Source: Spinacia oleracea
Taxonomy: Eukaryota > Streptophyta > Magnoliopsida > Caryophyllales > Amaranthaceae
Reading direction: 5' to 3'
Assembly (NCBI RefSeq): GCF_020520425.1
Contig: NC_079487.1
Span: 112,316,141-112,380,140, forward strand
Length of the DNA: 64,000 bases
The stretch's first letter is position 1. Each line of letters opens with the position of its first letter. The position numbers and the translations under genes were made by a program. Shown here in pieces: positions 20,876 through 34,235 of the stretch. The notes under the pieces were generated by a model, which saw only the letters and a list, made by a program, of their open reading frames with translations, made no database searches and was not told the origin of the DNA.

Positions 20876-21275
20876 GTGAGACAAATGTTGATTGCGATTC
20901 TAAGTGAATCTGAACTGAAGTTGTCAGATGAAATGATTGAAGGGATACTTTGTAAGGTAAGCTCAACCCGTTGCTTCATTTGCCTTGAATCAATTTTCGG
21001 TAGTGTTGCTGGGGTATTATAGAGACAGGGAACTAAGGAACTATGTCATCTACCCAGAATGGTTGCCTGTAAATTTACACCATATCCATAGAAATAATAG
21101 AAAATTTTCTAATTTGTTTTTCTGCAACAAATTCTTAACCAAAGAATGATTTATCTGAACAGGCATTCAAAGAAGCCGATGTAGATCTAGAAGGAAAGAT
21201 TTGTAGATCTGAATGGCATCAATTTACATCCAAAAATACCCAATTGTTGAAAAGAATGACTCTCCAATATCTCAA
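20876..21275 (+). pseudogene. Captured calcineurin B-like (CBL) calcium-sensor exons
   Basis: The exon at 20876-20956 (AG before, GTAAGC after) reads RQMLIAILSESELKLSDEM. The exon at 21163-21275 reads AFKEADVDLEGKICRSEWHQF and ends LLKRMTLQYLK. These match consecutive exons of plant CBL proteins, including an EF-hand loop (DVDLEGKICRSEW) and the LLKNMTLPYLK-like tail. Intron and splice sites are kept, so capture was of genomic DNA. The remaining exons are missing. Confidence 0.8.
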
Positions 21276-22416
21276 GTATGTGTGATAATCTACTCTCATA
21301 CTCAAAAATGTATAGCATTAAAAAAAATTGAAATCAGTATAGCTTGCCAAATATGAAACGCATAGCAGACTATAAGGTTCTGGAAGGTTCTTGAACTACG
21401 TAGTTCGATTGCTTAATTCCTATACGGTTTATTGTTAAAATTAGGTTAATTTTTACTGAAATTTTGTGTTTTTGTGATGATTTGAATGAAAAATAGTTGG
21501 ATTTTGATAGATTTATTCCGAATAGATCAGCTATGGATTTTGATTTTGGTTTATTTTGTGAGTTTAGTTTGATTAAAAATCGGAAGGTAGCAGTATCTAT
21601 GGGGTCCTGAATCTTCCAAGGCCGAAAAAAGGTCAGATTTTTTGCATTTTGGAATTTCTGAAATTTGCAAAAAAGGTTAAAAATATTGCACATTTGAATT
21701 TTTTTGAATGTTGTTGATTGGTGATATTGGTGTTGTTGATTTGGTGAATTTGCATTTGATTCGATTTGCGATTAGCTGGTTGACATTTTGATTTCTGTTT
21801 CGGTGTCTGATGGCTGGAAAAATAAGACATTTTGGATTGAATTAGGTTAAATTTGGATTACTAAGACATAGTGTCAAAACTGATCTCCTTTCAGGGCATT
21901 GAATTAGTATTTCTGCTTATTCTCTCTCGCATTTGCTACCAATCAAAGGGCAAGGAAACGTCTGAGAAAATTTACCCTTCCTGTCATTTTTTTTGCAGGC
22001 TTCTCGACCTTTCTCCTCTGCTCTCAGCTTCGTAAGTTCTTGATTTATAGTTTGCAAATACTTTTAGATTTTTAGTTTTTGGAGTAAAAGTTAATTCGTT
22101 TCTTTTGATACAACTGGCAACACATTAATACACCGGATTAGCCTATATGTTGCGACATGTCTTTCTCAAAGAATAGTCTGTTCAAGAATGTTAGCTACAT
22201 TCTTTTTGTCAAATGCATCCAGTGACACATAATCTTTTTTATTTTTGTTGTGATATGTCATGGCCTACCCCGTTCCTCTAACTATATATTTCTTTTATTG
22301 AATATTGATTACAGATGTAAAAAAGATTTTCCAGAAAATTCGCAGAAAATTTAAATTTGAAAGGGTAAACAACAATATAATATTGCTAATGAATTGGTTT
22401 GTTTTGGTGAAATCAG

Positions 22417-22580
22417 GAGAGGAGAAGTTGAGAATGAATGCATGTCAGCTGCACTAGGGAGTCGAGCAGTGAGGGAGCCAAGAGTTGTAGTCAAACAACA
22501 AGTGATATTGATTTCTTAGATGATGGATATAGATGGAGAAAATATGGCCAGAACGTGGTTAAGGGAAATCCTGATCCAAG
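22417..22580 (+). pseudogene. Captured WRKY transcription-factor exon
   Basis: The end of the exon reads [22 protein letters not shown], interrupted by GTAATT at the intron position conserved in WRKY domains (after the NPR). Upstream, VREPRVVV matches the usual linker, but one base is missing between it and the domain, so the two parts are in different frames. The usual WRKYGQK has N for K here. The zinc-binding half of the domain is absent. Confidence 0.85.
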
Positions 22581-23084
22581 GTAATTAAATTCAATCTCTA
22601 AATGGAGAATTGGTTGCCACTGCCTTGGGGAACTTATGATGTTTGTGGTTTTAATTGATCGTTTCTTTGTTGTTATGTTTTACTGTTCTGGTTTATTTGT
22701 GTGATTAAGGAGTTGTTTCTTGACCCAATGTTGATAAATGGTTTACATGGGTTGATATAATGTCTGGAATTTGATTGTGGGTATCGTTAAAATCAGTAAA
22801 ATCATGTGGGTTTTGGTGGTGAGAATTATGGACTTGAATTGAGGTTAGTTCAGACAAAACCTTAAACCTTATGTACATGTAGTCATGATTGTGAATTTTC
22901 GTAGTGGCGAACTTAAATGGTTTTAGTGTTGTTGTGATGAATTTTTATGTACACAAATTGCGGGTTCAATGCGGGTAAGTGAAATAGGTTGGTTAATTCA
23001 TGGTTTTGTGAGAATTGTTGGGGCAATTTTGAGTAAGATTTCTGGTGGCAATTTCCCAGTCAGTTTATTCTCTGACAAGTCTAA

Positions 23085-23450
23085 CAGAGTCATAGTTGAT
23101 GACTTGCCAAGATTTTGGGGAACTTCCCCCGTCAGAAAGTTGGAGTAGATAGATAAGAAGCTCAAAGCCTCAAAGTCTTTTAGTTTCCCAAGACAGATGT
23201 AATTTCTCCAGTGGCTGTCTGTTGTAAATCTGTAAGCCCCGGAGTTTAGGAAAGCGACATATTGAATCTTCCTGTCAATTTGTTGACTGACATATCCAGA
23301 TCTGTCAGCTCCGTCAGATTACCCAACTCTTCTGGTATTGTACCTGTGAGCTCATTATAGTAAAGCATGAGGGACTTGAGGTTCTTAAGCCTTCCTAGCT
23401 CATGTGGAATCCAACCTCGAAGGTAGTTTCCACTCAGCTCAAGGTTTTGT
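23085..23450 (-). pseudogene. Captured leucine-rich-repeat (receptor-type) fragment, reversed
   Basis: The minus strand reads [20 protein letters not shown], then [13 protein letters not shown], then [20 protein letters not shown]. These are consecutive 24-residue plant extracellular LRRs (LxxLxLxxNxLxGxIPxxLG). The frame is lost further on. Opposite in direction to the other captured pieces. Confidence 0.75.
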
Positions 23451-24131
23451 GTGATTTTTTGGTGTTCACAACAATATGATGAAACTGTGGTGTTAGTTGT
23501 TCAGATTTTTTGTTTTGGTTTGGCTTGCTTTGGTTCCTGTTATTGGCTTGCTTTGGTTTCTTTTTTGGCTTATGGCCTGGCTGTTGTGGCTCTTGGTTGT
23601 TTCAGGTTCTTTCTTCTGGCCTTGCAGGTTTTTTACAGGCTGCTTTCTGGTGAAGTTTTGCTTCTCCTACATTGTTGTCCTGCTGCACTGTGGCTTTGCT
23701 TCTGCTGCAATGTTGTTTTGGTTCATCTGTGTGCTCCTGTTGTGTCTTTGGCCTGCTGCTGCTGCTGCTGGGGTTCTACTGCTTTGTGGCCTTGCTGTTT
23801 TTTTTGGCCTGCCGGTGCTGCTTTGTTTTTCTTAGCCATTTTGTTGTTGTTTTGCTGGTTGTGTATGTCAGTTAGGGATGCGGGGTGTGCTCCCCTAACT
23901 GAGGTCTTTGCTTCTTTGTTTTGGATTTTAAGTTTTTACTTCCTTTTGCTCATTAGTTGCAATAAAATGATTTAAAGTTCATATATTATCTCGCACGCAT
24001 CGCGTGCATACAAGACTAGTTTTAGCATATTCAGACTGAGACACATTATTGCCTTTATTCTTTTTCAAGTGTATGCTAGCATCATAAGGAGTTTTAACTG
24101 GCACAACATCAAAACTGTTAAATTTATTTTT

Positions 24132-24374
24132 TTAACACTTTTTCCACATAGTGAGATTGAGACAATGAGAAATCATTACTAGTTTTGGTGACTTTACACC
24201 CCAAATCACATTAGTTTCACCCATGTCTTTCATTTCAAATTTAGAGGATATAAACATTTTATTCTCATTGATAGTATCAATATGTGTACCAAAAATCAAC
24301 ACATCATCTACATATAAGCAGACGATAACACAATCAGAACCAAACATTTTTTTGGTACACACAAGCATCATCAC
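24132..24374 (-). pseudogene. Element II reverse-transcriptase core remnant
   Basis: The minus frame contains VCLYVDDVLIFG, the YVDD box of copia reverse transcriptase, followed by FEMKDMGE. It is the other side of the region into which the Helitron inserted. Broken fossil. Confidence 0.85.
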
Positions 24375-25037
24375 GGTTCACAATGAATCCAAAACTCAAT
24401 ATAGTTTTATGAAACTTTTCGTACCACTGTTTTGGAGCCTATTTCAAACCATCAAAGATTTCTTTAACTTACAGAATGTATGTTCCTGTCTTGGAACTAC
24501 AAAACCAAGAGGTTGAACCATATATAATTCCTACTCTAAGTCGCCATTAAAAAAACAGTTATTACATCCATCTGATGCACAATTAACTTGTAACTTGAAG
24601 CTAAAGAAAGTATATCATGAATAGTGGCGAACTTAGTTACAAGTCAGTAAGTATAAAAGAAATCAACACCAAAATTTTAAGCGAAACCCTTAATTACAAA
24701 CCTTGCAATGTACCAGTCAACTGCACCATCAGTTTTCATTTTCCTTTTTAAAAAAAAAAAAAAAAAGAAACCATTTACAACCAATGGCTAACTTTACTAA
24801 CTTTAGGTAATTTAACTAGTTCTCATCTATGATTAGACATAATGGACTTTATTTCATTGTTAACCGCCTCTTTCTAAAAACTAGCATCGATTGAACTCAT
24901 GGCCTAATTATCAAAAGTTTTAGGCTCATCATCAAACAAGTGAATAAATACAACTAACTCATCTATTTCATCCACATCATTGAGTTCAGATAAAACCACA
25001 GTAAAAAACCAAGACCATAGCTAGTTTTAGTCCGACG

Positions 25038-26377
25038 TGAAGGAAATAATGCCCTTGGTCCAAGTATGCATTCTATGTTAAGTCTAATAAATGCGGTTCA
25101 GTATTAATTAACAAGTTAATAATTCAGTGAGATCAAGTGAGCTGAATGCCTAGCTAGAGGCCGCTTCAGTTCAAGTGGAATTAATGATATTAATCCACAG
25201 CTTACTCTTGACTGAACCCGTAGGGTCACACAAATAGTACGTAAACGGATCAAGTATTTAATGGCATTAAATACTCCATCTATGAATATTCGGAACCGAC
25301 GGATCTTGGTTTCAGTGGGAGCTAAGATCGTCACAGGCAAGAAATGAATACTCCGGAAACGATGATATTGCCGGAAACGGAAATATGGATCGTATCGGAA
25401 ATATGAATATTATCCAAGTCGTAGATGTTGCCGGAAACGGAAACATGGTACGTATCGGAAAATATTGTTGGAAATGGAAATATTACCAGAATCGGAAATA
25501 TTGCCGGAAACGGAAATATTGTCAGAATCGGAAATATTACCGGAATCGGAAAATAATTCCGGAAACGGAAATATTAAATATTTGTTCGAAACGGAAATTA
25601 ATTCCGGAATCGGAAATATTAAATATTGTTCGTATCGGAAATAGATTCCGGAAATGGAAATTTAATCGGAAGCGTATCGTACGAATTAGCATCGGACGAG
25701 GCCTGCCGGACGAAGGCCCAGCACGAAGCCAGGCCATCGCCCAGCAAGCACGCACGCCACAGCCCAGCGCGCACAAGGCCACGCATGCGTGGGCCGCGCT
25801 GCGTGGGCTGCTGCTCGCATGCGTGGGCAGCCCTTGTGGCTGCCGTGTGTGTGTGAGTTTGAGCTCATGCGAGATTCCTGAATCTGCAAGAGTCAGTGTA
25901 TGATTAAATGTCTATTCCTATTGGATAAATTGATTAAGTAGAATTCATGTAGAATTCTAATTCCAATTAATTCGCATCCTACTAGGATTACGATTCCTTT
26001 TCCATAACTCTATAAATAAAGGCCTAGGGGTCATAATTTATACACAAGTTTCAAAGTATTCAAAAGTGAGTTTTTTGAGAGAAAATTCAAACACCCATCT
26101 TGCCCCAAAAGTGCCGAATTTTCTGAGTACCTTAAGGGCGATTCTAGTTGGTCAATCTTAAGGCGGATCCGGACGTGCTGTGGACTATCTACGGAGGGAC
26201 GACACTTGGAGTCCTAAAAGACTTGTTCTTGTTCGGTTCGGGCGCAGCTAGGGAAGGCACGCAACAAAGAGTATGCATCTAAACTATGCTAAATGATTAT
26301 GTGTAAATAATATGTTTCCTGGGTTAATGGTTGTTTCCGCATGATCTATGTAATGTCATATGTATCATAACCTAACA
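25038..26377 (+). repeat. Element III 5' LTR, 1340 bp
   Basis: It starts TGAAGGAAATAATGCCC and ends CATAACCTAACA. It contains an array of short units built on CCGGAAACGGAAATATT (25360-25660), a GC-rich block (25690-25850) and a TATAAATA near 26011, probably the LTR promoter. Confidence 0.93.
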
Positions 26378-27419
26378 GTGGTATCACGAGCCCCTTATTA
26401 TTTTCATAATCTAAATTGCATGAACATGGTTAAATATTACAAATTTGCAAGAATTAAAAGGGGTGATTAATTTTCGTAATTGTTAATTAATTGCAAATTG
26501 CGTTTATTTAATTATACGTACGCAGTTTTTCGGCAGTTTCTTCATTACTCATCCGAATTGAGTGATTTTTGTGTCAATTCCGCATGTAAAAGGCATTCTA
26601 AAATTTTGACAAAAATAGTTTTTTTCTGCCGAACCCAGAATTCTCAAATTCGAAGCCTAACTATGACTTTTCGAAGGTTTTAGTTTTTCGAATGCAAAAT
26701 TTCGTAAATTTAAGATGTTAAATTAAATATTTGCGATTCTTGTTGATAAATCTTGAATTTTTGATTGACCTATTGCATATGTTTAACAAGTTTGAATGCC
26801 TAGTCTTGTTAATTATGCAATCTAATTTGTAATTATGATTAATTTGTTGAAAATTAGAATAATTTAGAATTAATTTGATTTTCATAATTAATTGTAATTT
26901 AATTAGAAACCTATGATTAAAAACCACCATAAAAATTGTAAATTTACGATAAATTTTAAATTTTTATGACCTAGACTTGAATCCATATCAATCGGAAATC
27001 AATTGGATAATAAATTTTCGATTTTTTCGCCCTAAAATTATGAAATTAATATTATTTATTAATTTGTCATTAATTTTAAATATAAATTTTAAATTTTATG
27101 CGATTCGTTCAAATAACTTGCACGCGCGAAGCAATGGACGCTTCGTGTTACCCTTAAGGGGTGTTGTATAATGCGGGCATGCAACGACGAGCAAGGGAGC
27201 TCGTCGCCCGTGCGGCACGAATGCAATGAGCAAGGGCGTAGTGCACGAGCACAAGGCAGCAGCCCTGCCTTGTGTCGTGTGCCACGAGCAATGAACGTAT
27301 GGGCATGGGCGAGGGGCGAGCCAAGGCAGTCGCGTGTGGGCAGCAAGCGAGCTGCGCCACAGCGCGCGCTGCCTCGCACAACAGCGCGCAGCCTCGTGCG
27401 CAGCGAGCGCAAGCTCGCG

Positions 27420-27660
27420 TGCCACGAGCGCTGCGCCCAGCATCACTCGCGCGCACCAGCGAGCGATCTCGCGCGCCAGCGCGCGATCTCGCGCGCCAGC
27501 GAGCGATGCAGCGCCCCAGCGAGCGATGGCTCGCGCGCACCAGCGAGCGATCTCGCGCGCCAGCGCGCGATCTCGCGCGCCAGCGAGCGATGCAGCGCCC
27601 CAGCGAGCGATGGCTCGCGCGCACCAGCGAGCGATCTCGCGCACCAGCGAGCGCGGTAAC
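27420..27660. repeat. GC-rich tandem repeat, 84-bp period, in element III
   Basis: Units start at 27451, 27535 and 27619, each made of four variants of a roughly 21-bp word such as CGCGCCAGCGAGCGATCTC. 84 is divisible by three, so open frames run through in several frames on both strands (27096-27859). They have no domain and are read as by-products. Confidence 0.85.
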
Positions 27661-30600
27661 GCGCGCGCGCTGCGAGCGATAGCTCGCGTGCGGTGGGCGC
27701 TGTGCGGAGGCTTGCGTATGGGACAGCAGCAGCTATGCAACGAGCGCATGGGCTGCGCGCACATGGCCAGCAATGGCTGTGTGCGTACAGCCCATGGGCG
27801 TGCAACGCGTAGGGTGTTTGCGTTACGATTAGATCGTTTTGAATGTTTAATTTGAAAATTTCAGTTCACGTAAATTTTAATTGATTTTAAAATTAATAAT
27901 TTGAATTAATTTCTTGGATTTTAATTTTGAATATTATAATTATAATAAATGGCATTTATTCTAATTATTTTACTAAAATTAAAATCATAAATTAATTTAA
28001 ATGTGACTGAAATTAAAATTAAATTTTTGGATTCAATTATAAATTTATATGAGCTTTAAATTTTAATTAAATTTGTATGTTTCCGGTTAGACTAGAAATA
28101 CAATTTTATGTTTAAAATTAGTAAAGCATACGAATTTATTGGTTTGAGTGGGAGTGCTTTTAGTCATAAACTCTTGATTAGGTCTACAAATCCTTAAGGT
28201 TAAAACAACTCGATTAGAATTAATAAGGACTGAATAATTGGTAGATTATTGGTGCCCTTGATTAATTGCTGCAAATGTTTACGTGATGCATAATGTGTTT
28301 AACTAACCAGCTATGTGGGCCATTCATGATAATGAATGGGTGAATGGTATATATTGTATATGTACTGTTTTGCAGGTTATGAAGTGACTAGTATGGCCCA
28401 AATAGGATAGAAAATATGGTCTGCGTACCATTAATTTGAATGTAATTGGTCTAAAGTACCAAAGTTGTTTTTCAATTCAAATATGGTCTGCGTACCATCA
28501 AATAGTTGTAATTAGTTATAGCTTATCCTATTTGAAGAAAATGGTGCCTCCCACGGAGATTTTCAAGACGGACTTTGAAGTTAAAGCTTCAAGATGAAGT
28601 CGGGCCATACTAGATCACAAATATCTTATGCATGTTTTAAGTTATTTATTGTTTTAAATATGTCTTAAAATGCATGAGATCAAAAGCTTGATTATGTTGC
28701 ATGATTAAGGATTTTAGTTCACTTAAAATCTAACCAACATAGTAAGAGCCTTAAGTTCCAAACTTAAAAATTGAGTTAAAAGGTGCCATGCCAAAATATA
28801 CACTTGCTTGGATATCCTTTACATCAATCTAGTAATAGTTTTCGCTCAGCGAGGTGTTACTTATTGGTCCTAAAGGGGCAAGGTACACAAATAATTGTGA
28901 GTACATGTTAGTTTTGGTGAAACTCAACGATATAAGTAAGGAGTCCTTTTATGTCGTGGCAAAATCGATAGGTTTACCTAACAAGTTCTTAGACGTACCT
29001 ATCAACCAAGAGTAGTTTCTAGACTATTAGCAAAAGGCTTTTGCTTACCTAAAATGTTTTAGAATTGAGTCGACAAACTGTGCTTAATTCTTCAATGGTT
29101 TTAGGATCTTGGAATCATTTTATTCACACCTGCCGGAACAATAAAATCGAATAAAATGCTAATAACTTGTTTGAATTGCATGGTTGCTTTAATTTCAAGT
29201 TATTATTCATGATAAATGTTTAGACTTTGCATGCTTCAATGTATGTTTTAATTATTGTTTATAATTAAATATCTTGCACTGCAATAAATCCTTTTAGAAA
29301 GGTAACAGTAAATTTCCTCGATTGGTAGTGAATCCAAGAACGATTCACGGAAAAGAGAGAAAGTGAGCAATTTAAAATGTACGTTTCTTATATCGACTTT
29401 TATGGTTGTTTTCGAATATCAAAATCGAATGGCAAACCAGTTGGTGCTTGTGAATTCAAAATACACTGTAGTTTTGAGATCATAAAGCATTGAGTTTAAT
29501 ACGCTCAGCTTTACCAATGGTTAACAACCTAATATCTTTGTCCATTTAATTCTCGAATGAGTCTAGTCCCTAGACATTCAAATAGATCGGTGCTTAGAGA
29601 ACTTTAGAAGCTTCTGGTAAGATCATCTAGTTGGAACAAAATATTCAACATAAATGGTAAAGAACCTTGTTGGTGACATTGGACATGTCTAACAAAGTAT
29701 AAAGGTCAACACTAAAGAATTCAATTCTTAAGACTATAAGAAAGGGTACAAGAAATAGGAAGACGAGGAACAATGAAAGGAATTTACGATTCCGTTTCTA
29801 CCTATAAGTTTATATTTAAAGAGAAGTAACCTAGCAATCAAACTTCCTTGGTATCATATACCGCTTGAGGTTCTTACTTCGGTAATAACTCAAACAATGG
29901 AAGCTAGGATACACTAATGACCTACAAGTGGGAAATGAAGCATGGCATTGCTACATTAATTGTAGGGTCATCTAGTTTGTTTTAAGTCCTTTCAAAGGCT
30001 GGAACTTAATGGCTACTTTGTTCCATAATCAGCATACCTAAATTTCTGTTTCAAACACAGAAAGACTCACATTCAGAAGAACAAAAACAATGTTTGTTTG
30101 TTTATTTGAATGAAATGGTCAATTACTGGTTGAGTCAATATGCTTGATTAAAACAAACAACTCTTTAAAGAACTTTACTAGGTTCAAATCAAACCCTTGA
30201 TTTGAGTTCCATTAAATCTTTGGCATTGTTGCTTAGACCATATCAACAAGTTAACATTCATAAGCTCTATTTTGATGGACTTTTGAAAGTTGGTTGATTT
30301 CTAGATCAACTTAAGACAAGCTAGTCTTACTTGTTGAAAGTAACAAAAGATGTGAACTATTGTTAGAACGCCTAGACAATAGAGTTCAAAGCTAAAGAAA
30401 TATTTTATGACTTTATTATTTCGCATGGATTTGAGTAAATGTAGGTTTATTTACTCAAATGTGATATAAGTTGAATCTGTTTGGCTAGTTCAAAGATTCA
30501 GAAGTATAAAATCCACTTGGCAAGAAATCATAAAGATCTAGGTTAGATCATGTTAATGATTACTTGAGACCAAATATGATCATCAATGATTGTGTGTTGT

Positions 30601-31007
30601 AATTTCACAATCTAACTCCATAAGATATGGCATATCTTAGTTGGAATAATTGAAGTCAATTAGTACTTGATTCGATTAATGATGAATCATAAAGACTTTT
30701 CCTATAATTTCTAAAACAAAATGCTCAACTACCACCAAACTAAACCAAATTCGTCAAAGCTATTGAAAAGTAATTTCAGAGTAACTTTTCATAAAATATA
30801 TCTAGAGAGTTGCAAAACTCAGTGGGAGCTTAGTGTTTGTCATTCGACAAACTAAGGCCCAAGTATAGATATATGTTTCATTGTGATTTATTCAAATGAG
30901 ACACAAGGGTATTGTTTCTACCACGAATTTTTTGAGAACATAATGTTTGTTTGCTCGAAATAATGTCCTTTTGGAGATTCGTTTCCAAAATGACAAGTGG
31001 GAGAAAA

Positions 31008-31349
31008 TAGACCTCGAAAGTCTTCGAGGCGAACAACAAACATAAACGGACATTCCGGAGGCTTTTCGAAGTGCTTCAGAAAATCCGAACTTATTCTTTA
31101 AGACTTTAGAAGTGGCTTTAAAGAATAGACTTCTCTTAGAAGACTTTACAAGTGCTTCAAGGAGAACAGAATATTAAATAGACCTCGAAAGTCTTCGAGG
31201 CGAACAACAAACATAAACGGACATTCCGGAGGCTTTTCGAAGTGCTTCAGAAAATCCGAACTTATTCTTTAAGACTTTAGAAGTGGCTTTAAAGAATAGA
31301 CTTCTCTTAGAAGACTTTACAAGTGCTTCAAGGAGAACAGAATATTCAA
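31008..31349. repeat. Near-perfect 171-bp tandem duplication inside element III
   Basis: The unit beginning TAGACCTCGAAAGTCTTCG at 31008 is repeated from 31179 almost without change. Within each unit AGACTTTAGAAGTGGCTTTAA and AGACTTTACAAGTGCTTCAA echo each other. Confidence 0.9.
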
Positions 31350-33079
31350 AGGACTTTCAAGTGGCTATTGATATTCTATTGTTTGATGTTCTATACCCTA
31401 GTAGGCATAGAGTTCAAGTCACTGGAACTATGAGATTCTTCTATTAGATAGTGAAGAAACGTGGAGTTCAGGTCATTGAAGCTATGCGATTCTTCCATCA
31501 GATAGTGAAGAAACCTACAACTTGCAGTCAAACTATTATCATGTAGATTAATGAGTTTGTGACTTGTAAGAAAGCTATGACGAAACCCAGATTCCCTAAA
31601 ATGGTTAGAGGCCATATATAGACTCAAATGTTTTAAATGGTTAGAGGCCATAAAACATACTCAATGTTTTGATGACAAAATTGAAATTTTGTTGATTTGC
31701 AAGAATAGTTTCACACCTATTGGTTGCAAGTTTGTTTTAAAGGATAAAAAACCATCAAACATTGAATTGTGTTCACACACAAAGCTAGATTAGTTGCTAA
31801 AAGTTACAAGCAAATTCACGATGTGGATTGTGTTGAAACCTCATGCATAATCGTAATGCTCAAGTCTATAATTCAAGAAATGATTGCATATTGGTACATA
31901 TAGCAATTGGATGACAAAACGTATTCCTCAATCAAATGTTGGAATAAACTATGTACATGGTATGTCATAGGATTTGTGGATCCAAATAAATGCTTGAAAA
32001 AGAAAGCTAGCTTATGAAATCTAAGTACATATTTAAGCAAGCAATTGGGAATTAGAAATGTATTTTAGTGAAGCTAATAAGTATTTTAGTTTCATAAAAG
32101 ATACATGATTCTTATAGATATATAAGAAGTTTAGTGGGAGTACTTAAAACTTAATTGGTCCTATGTGTATTACACACATATCTCTCTATTGTGAAATAAC
32201 ATTCAAATGCTAATGACTTAGATTTGAAATAATTCATCAATGATGGACCATGGCGAAACTTAGTACATACTGGGTATTAAGATCTATTTACAAAAATCTT
32301 ATGATATTGTTTTGGATTAAGTAATGGCATTTACTAAATCAAACACGAAAGTCTCCATTGGAGATATTCGACCCATGTGAATAAATCTAAGTAAAGGATG
32401 TTTGAACTATGTATAAGCATTTACTAAGTTAAACATCAAAGAGTCTAAATGAGATTCTTAACCTATATTATATGTCAAAGAATTTAGCTGGATTCAGTAT
32501 CTACTGAAACTAGATAAGCTAAAGTTACATGAATAGAATTCAATTGGGAATTATTCTCCAAAAGAATTTATCATGTATGATATAATATGAGGATCGCCAA
32601 AAACGTATCGTATGACTTTAGGCATGACGAACATATACCAGTCTCTATTGATCTAAGTGAAGATCAACTAGATTGAGATCAAGAATACTTATGGTACTTG
32701 AAAAGGTACATAGGAATAGTTCTTGATTCAAGGAAATAAAGATATGCTAAATATTGATGCTACACGCATAAACACTGGCAAAGGATCAAGCAAGACCCTT
32801 TGGAGTTAACCATTGATAAGGACGAGCTATAGAGCATCGTGTTTTGAAATGGCAACATGGGTTGGAGACCATGAGTTGTTGCGTGGGAAATTAAAATATT
32901 AATTTCTATGTTCTAAGATACAGCTGGAAAGTCTTCCACATATCTGTGAACTGCTTGGATAAGTAAATCCAAACAAAGCATCACTAGCAACCTAAACAGT
33001 TGAAGTAAAAGTAATTATTGCCTAAGAAGCAATAAAACAGGGTTGTTTAAAGTTCTTCACTGAACTTGGGTAGATCACC

Positions 33080-33206
33080 TGTCTGCTGGCTCGATGGTTC
33101 TTCATTGAAAAATGCGTAGAACCACTCTTGAAGCAAGAAAAACGTCTGCTAACTTGATGGTTCTTCATTGCAAAATGAGTAATACCACCATCGAAGTAAG
33201 AAAGAC
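33080..33206. repeat. Degenerate 65-bp tandem duplication inside element III
   Basis: GATGGTTCTTCATTG occurs twice about 65 bp apart, each followed by AAAATG(C/A)GTA and CCAC. Confidence 0.55.
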
Positions 33207-34235
33207 TAGATCACATAATAAACAAACTCGAAAAGATCTTATCATCATATCTCGAAGAACATTCGATGAAAAGGATATTAAGATTGGCAAAGCATGATAA
33301 CTAAACCTATGCAACAAGTGAGAAGCAACACTCATGTTGTAGCACTGGAAATCAAGCATAGCTTTGAATTCCATGAATTGTTTTAGAAGATGGGTTTGAG
33401 GCCCATGGTTATAAAACATTGGGGTTGAACATTTATCATATATGAAATGTATTTTCATATTCCATTTAATCTTGGTTTAGTATTAAATGATGAGTCCCTT
33501 CAAATTTGACGATATATTCAAGATAGACTGTCAGGACCAGTCCTGTGACTAAGAAATGTCTATCAAGTGAACTTGAATGTCAAAGGTTGAAAATGGTCCC
33601 TAATCGGAGTTTTCTATAAAATTGGACGCATAGAAAACGTTAGACGATTAGAATGCAAGATGACTAGTAGTTCTGTTTCTTGAACTATGTGGACATGGCA
33701 ATGTCATAATCATTTGCATAGATACTTACTTTGGGAAGACTAGTATCGGACAAGACCTATGAAACTTTACTGTAAGAGATGAAAGTCTGTCATAAGTAAA
33801 TTTCATTAAATTATTAGACACTAAATCCTCAATACCTGAGTGATTTGAGATTACTTGTTTGAGAACTGGTTGCTTTGACGTTGACCAACCGTCGCACCGT
33901 AAAAGGAGGCTATAAAGGCAACGCTCAGGTAATCACCTATCAAACGAAGTCTAATCTCAAGATCGCAAGATTGGGATTGTCCTCCCATAAATCGGGATGA
34001 GATGCTCAAAAGTTGTACAAGGCCACTCGGAGAGCTAGAAACTGTGAAATGCATGGCCGTGCTCGGATGAATCATAGGCTATGATTATCTGTTTATTTGA
34101 TCAGTTGAACTCTGAAACCGAGGAACACCTCTGGACATAATAAGGATGACAACTCTTACCTTATGTTCAAGAGCAAGCATCGAGCGACAAAGGAATTAGG
34201 AAATGCACACTTGTCCCTAAGGACAAGTGGGAGAC

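Larger units (their letters stand above)
19845..24019 (+). mobile_element. Non-autonomous Helitron, 4.2 kb, carrying host gene fragments
   Basis: The 5' end is TCTCTATTATATAAAGG, the usual plant Helitron start. The 3' end is a GCACGC/GCGTGC hairpin (23993-24007), then 12 nt ending in CTAG (24019). It sits between A (19844) and T (24020) with no target duplication, as rolling-circle elements do. The DNA on both sides belongs to the same minus-strand copia reverse-transcriptase region of element II, which supports both borders. It encodes no Rep/helicase. Inside are exon pieces of at least four unrelated host genes, and a TG-rich 3' part (23450-23880) whose long frames look non-coding. Confidence 0.88.

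Noticed and set aside
23451-23975. 174-residue hydrophobic open frame
   Set aside because: Lies in the TG-rich 3' part of the Helitron. Three frames are open at once and the composition is Leu/Phe/Cys/Trp from T/G-rich DNA; no credible membrane protein.
25340-25680. Array of short regular units, at first sight CRISPR-like
   Set aside because: Units built on GGAAATATT are directly adjacent without unique spacers and occur in both LTRs of element III; plain tandem repeats in a plant LTR.
27089-27859. Long overlapping open frames (up to 225 residues) on both strands
   Set aside because: They run through a GC-rich 84-bp array inside element III and consist of Arg/Ala/Ser repeats with no domain; by-products of base composition.
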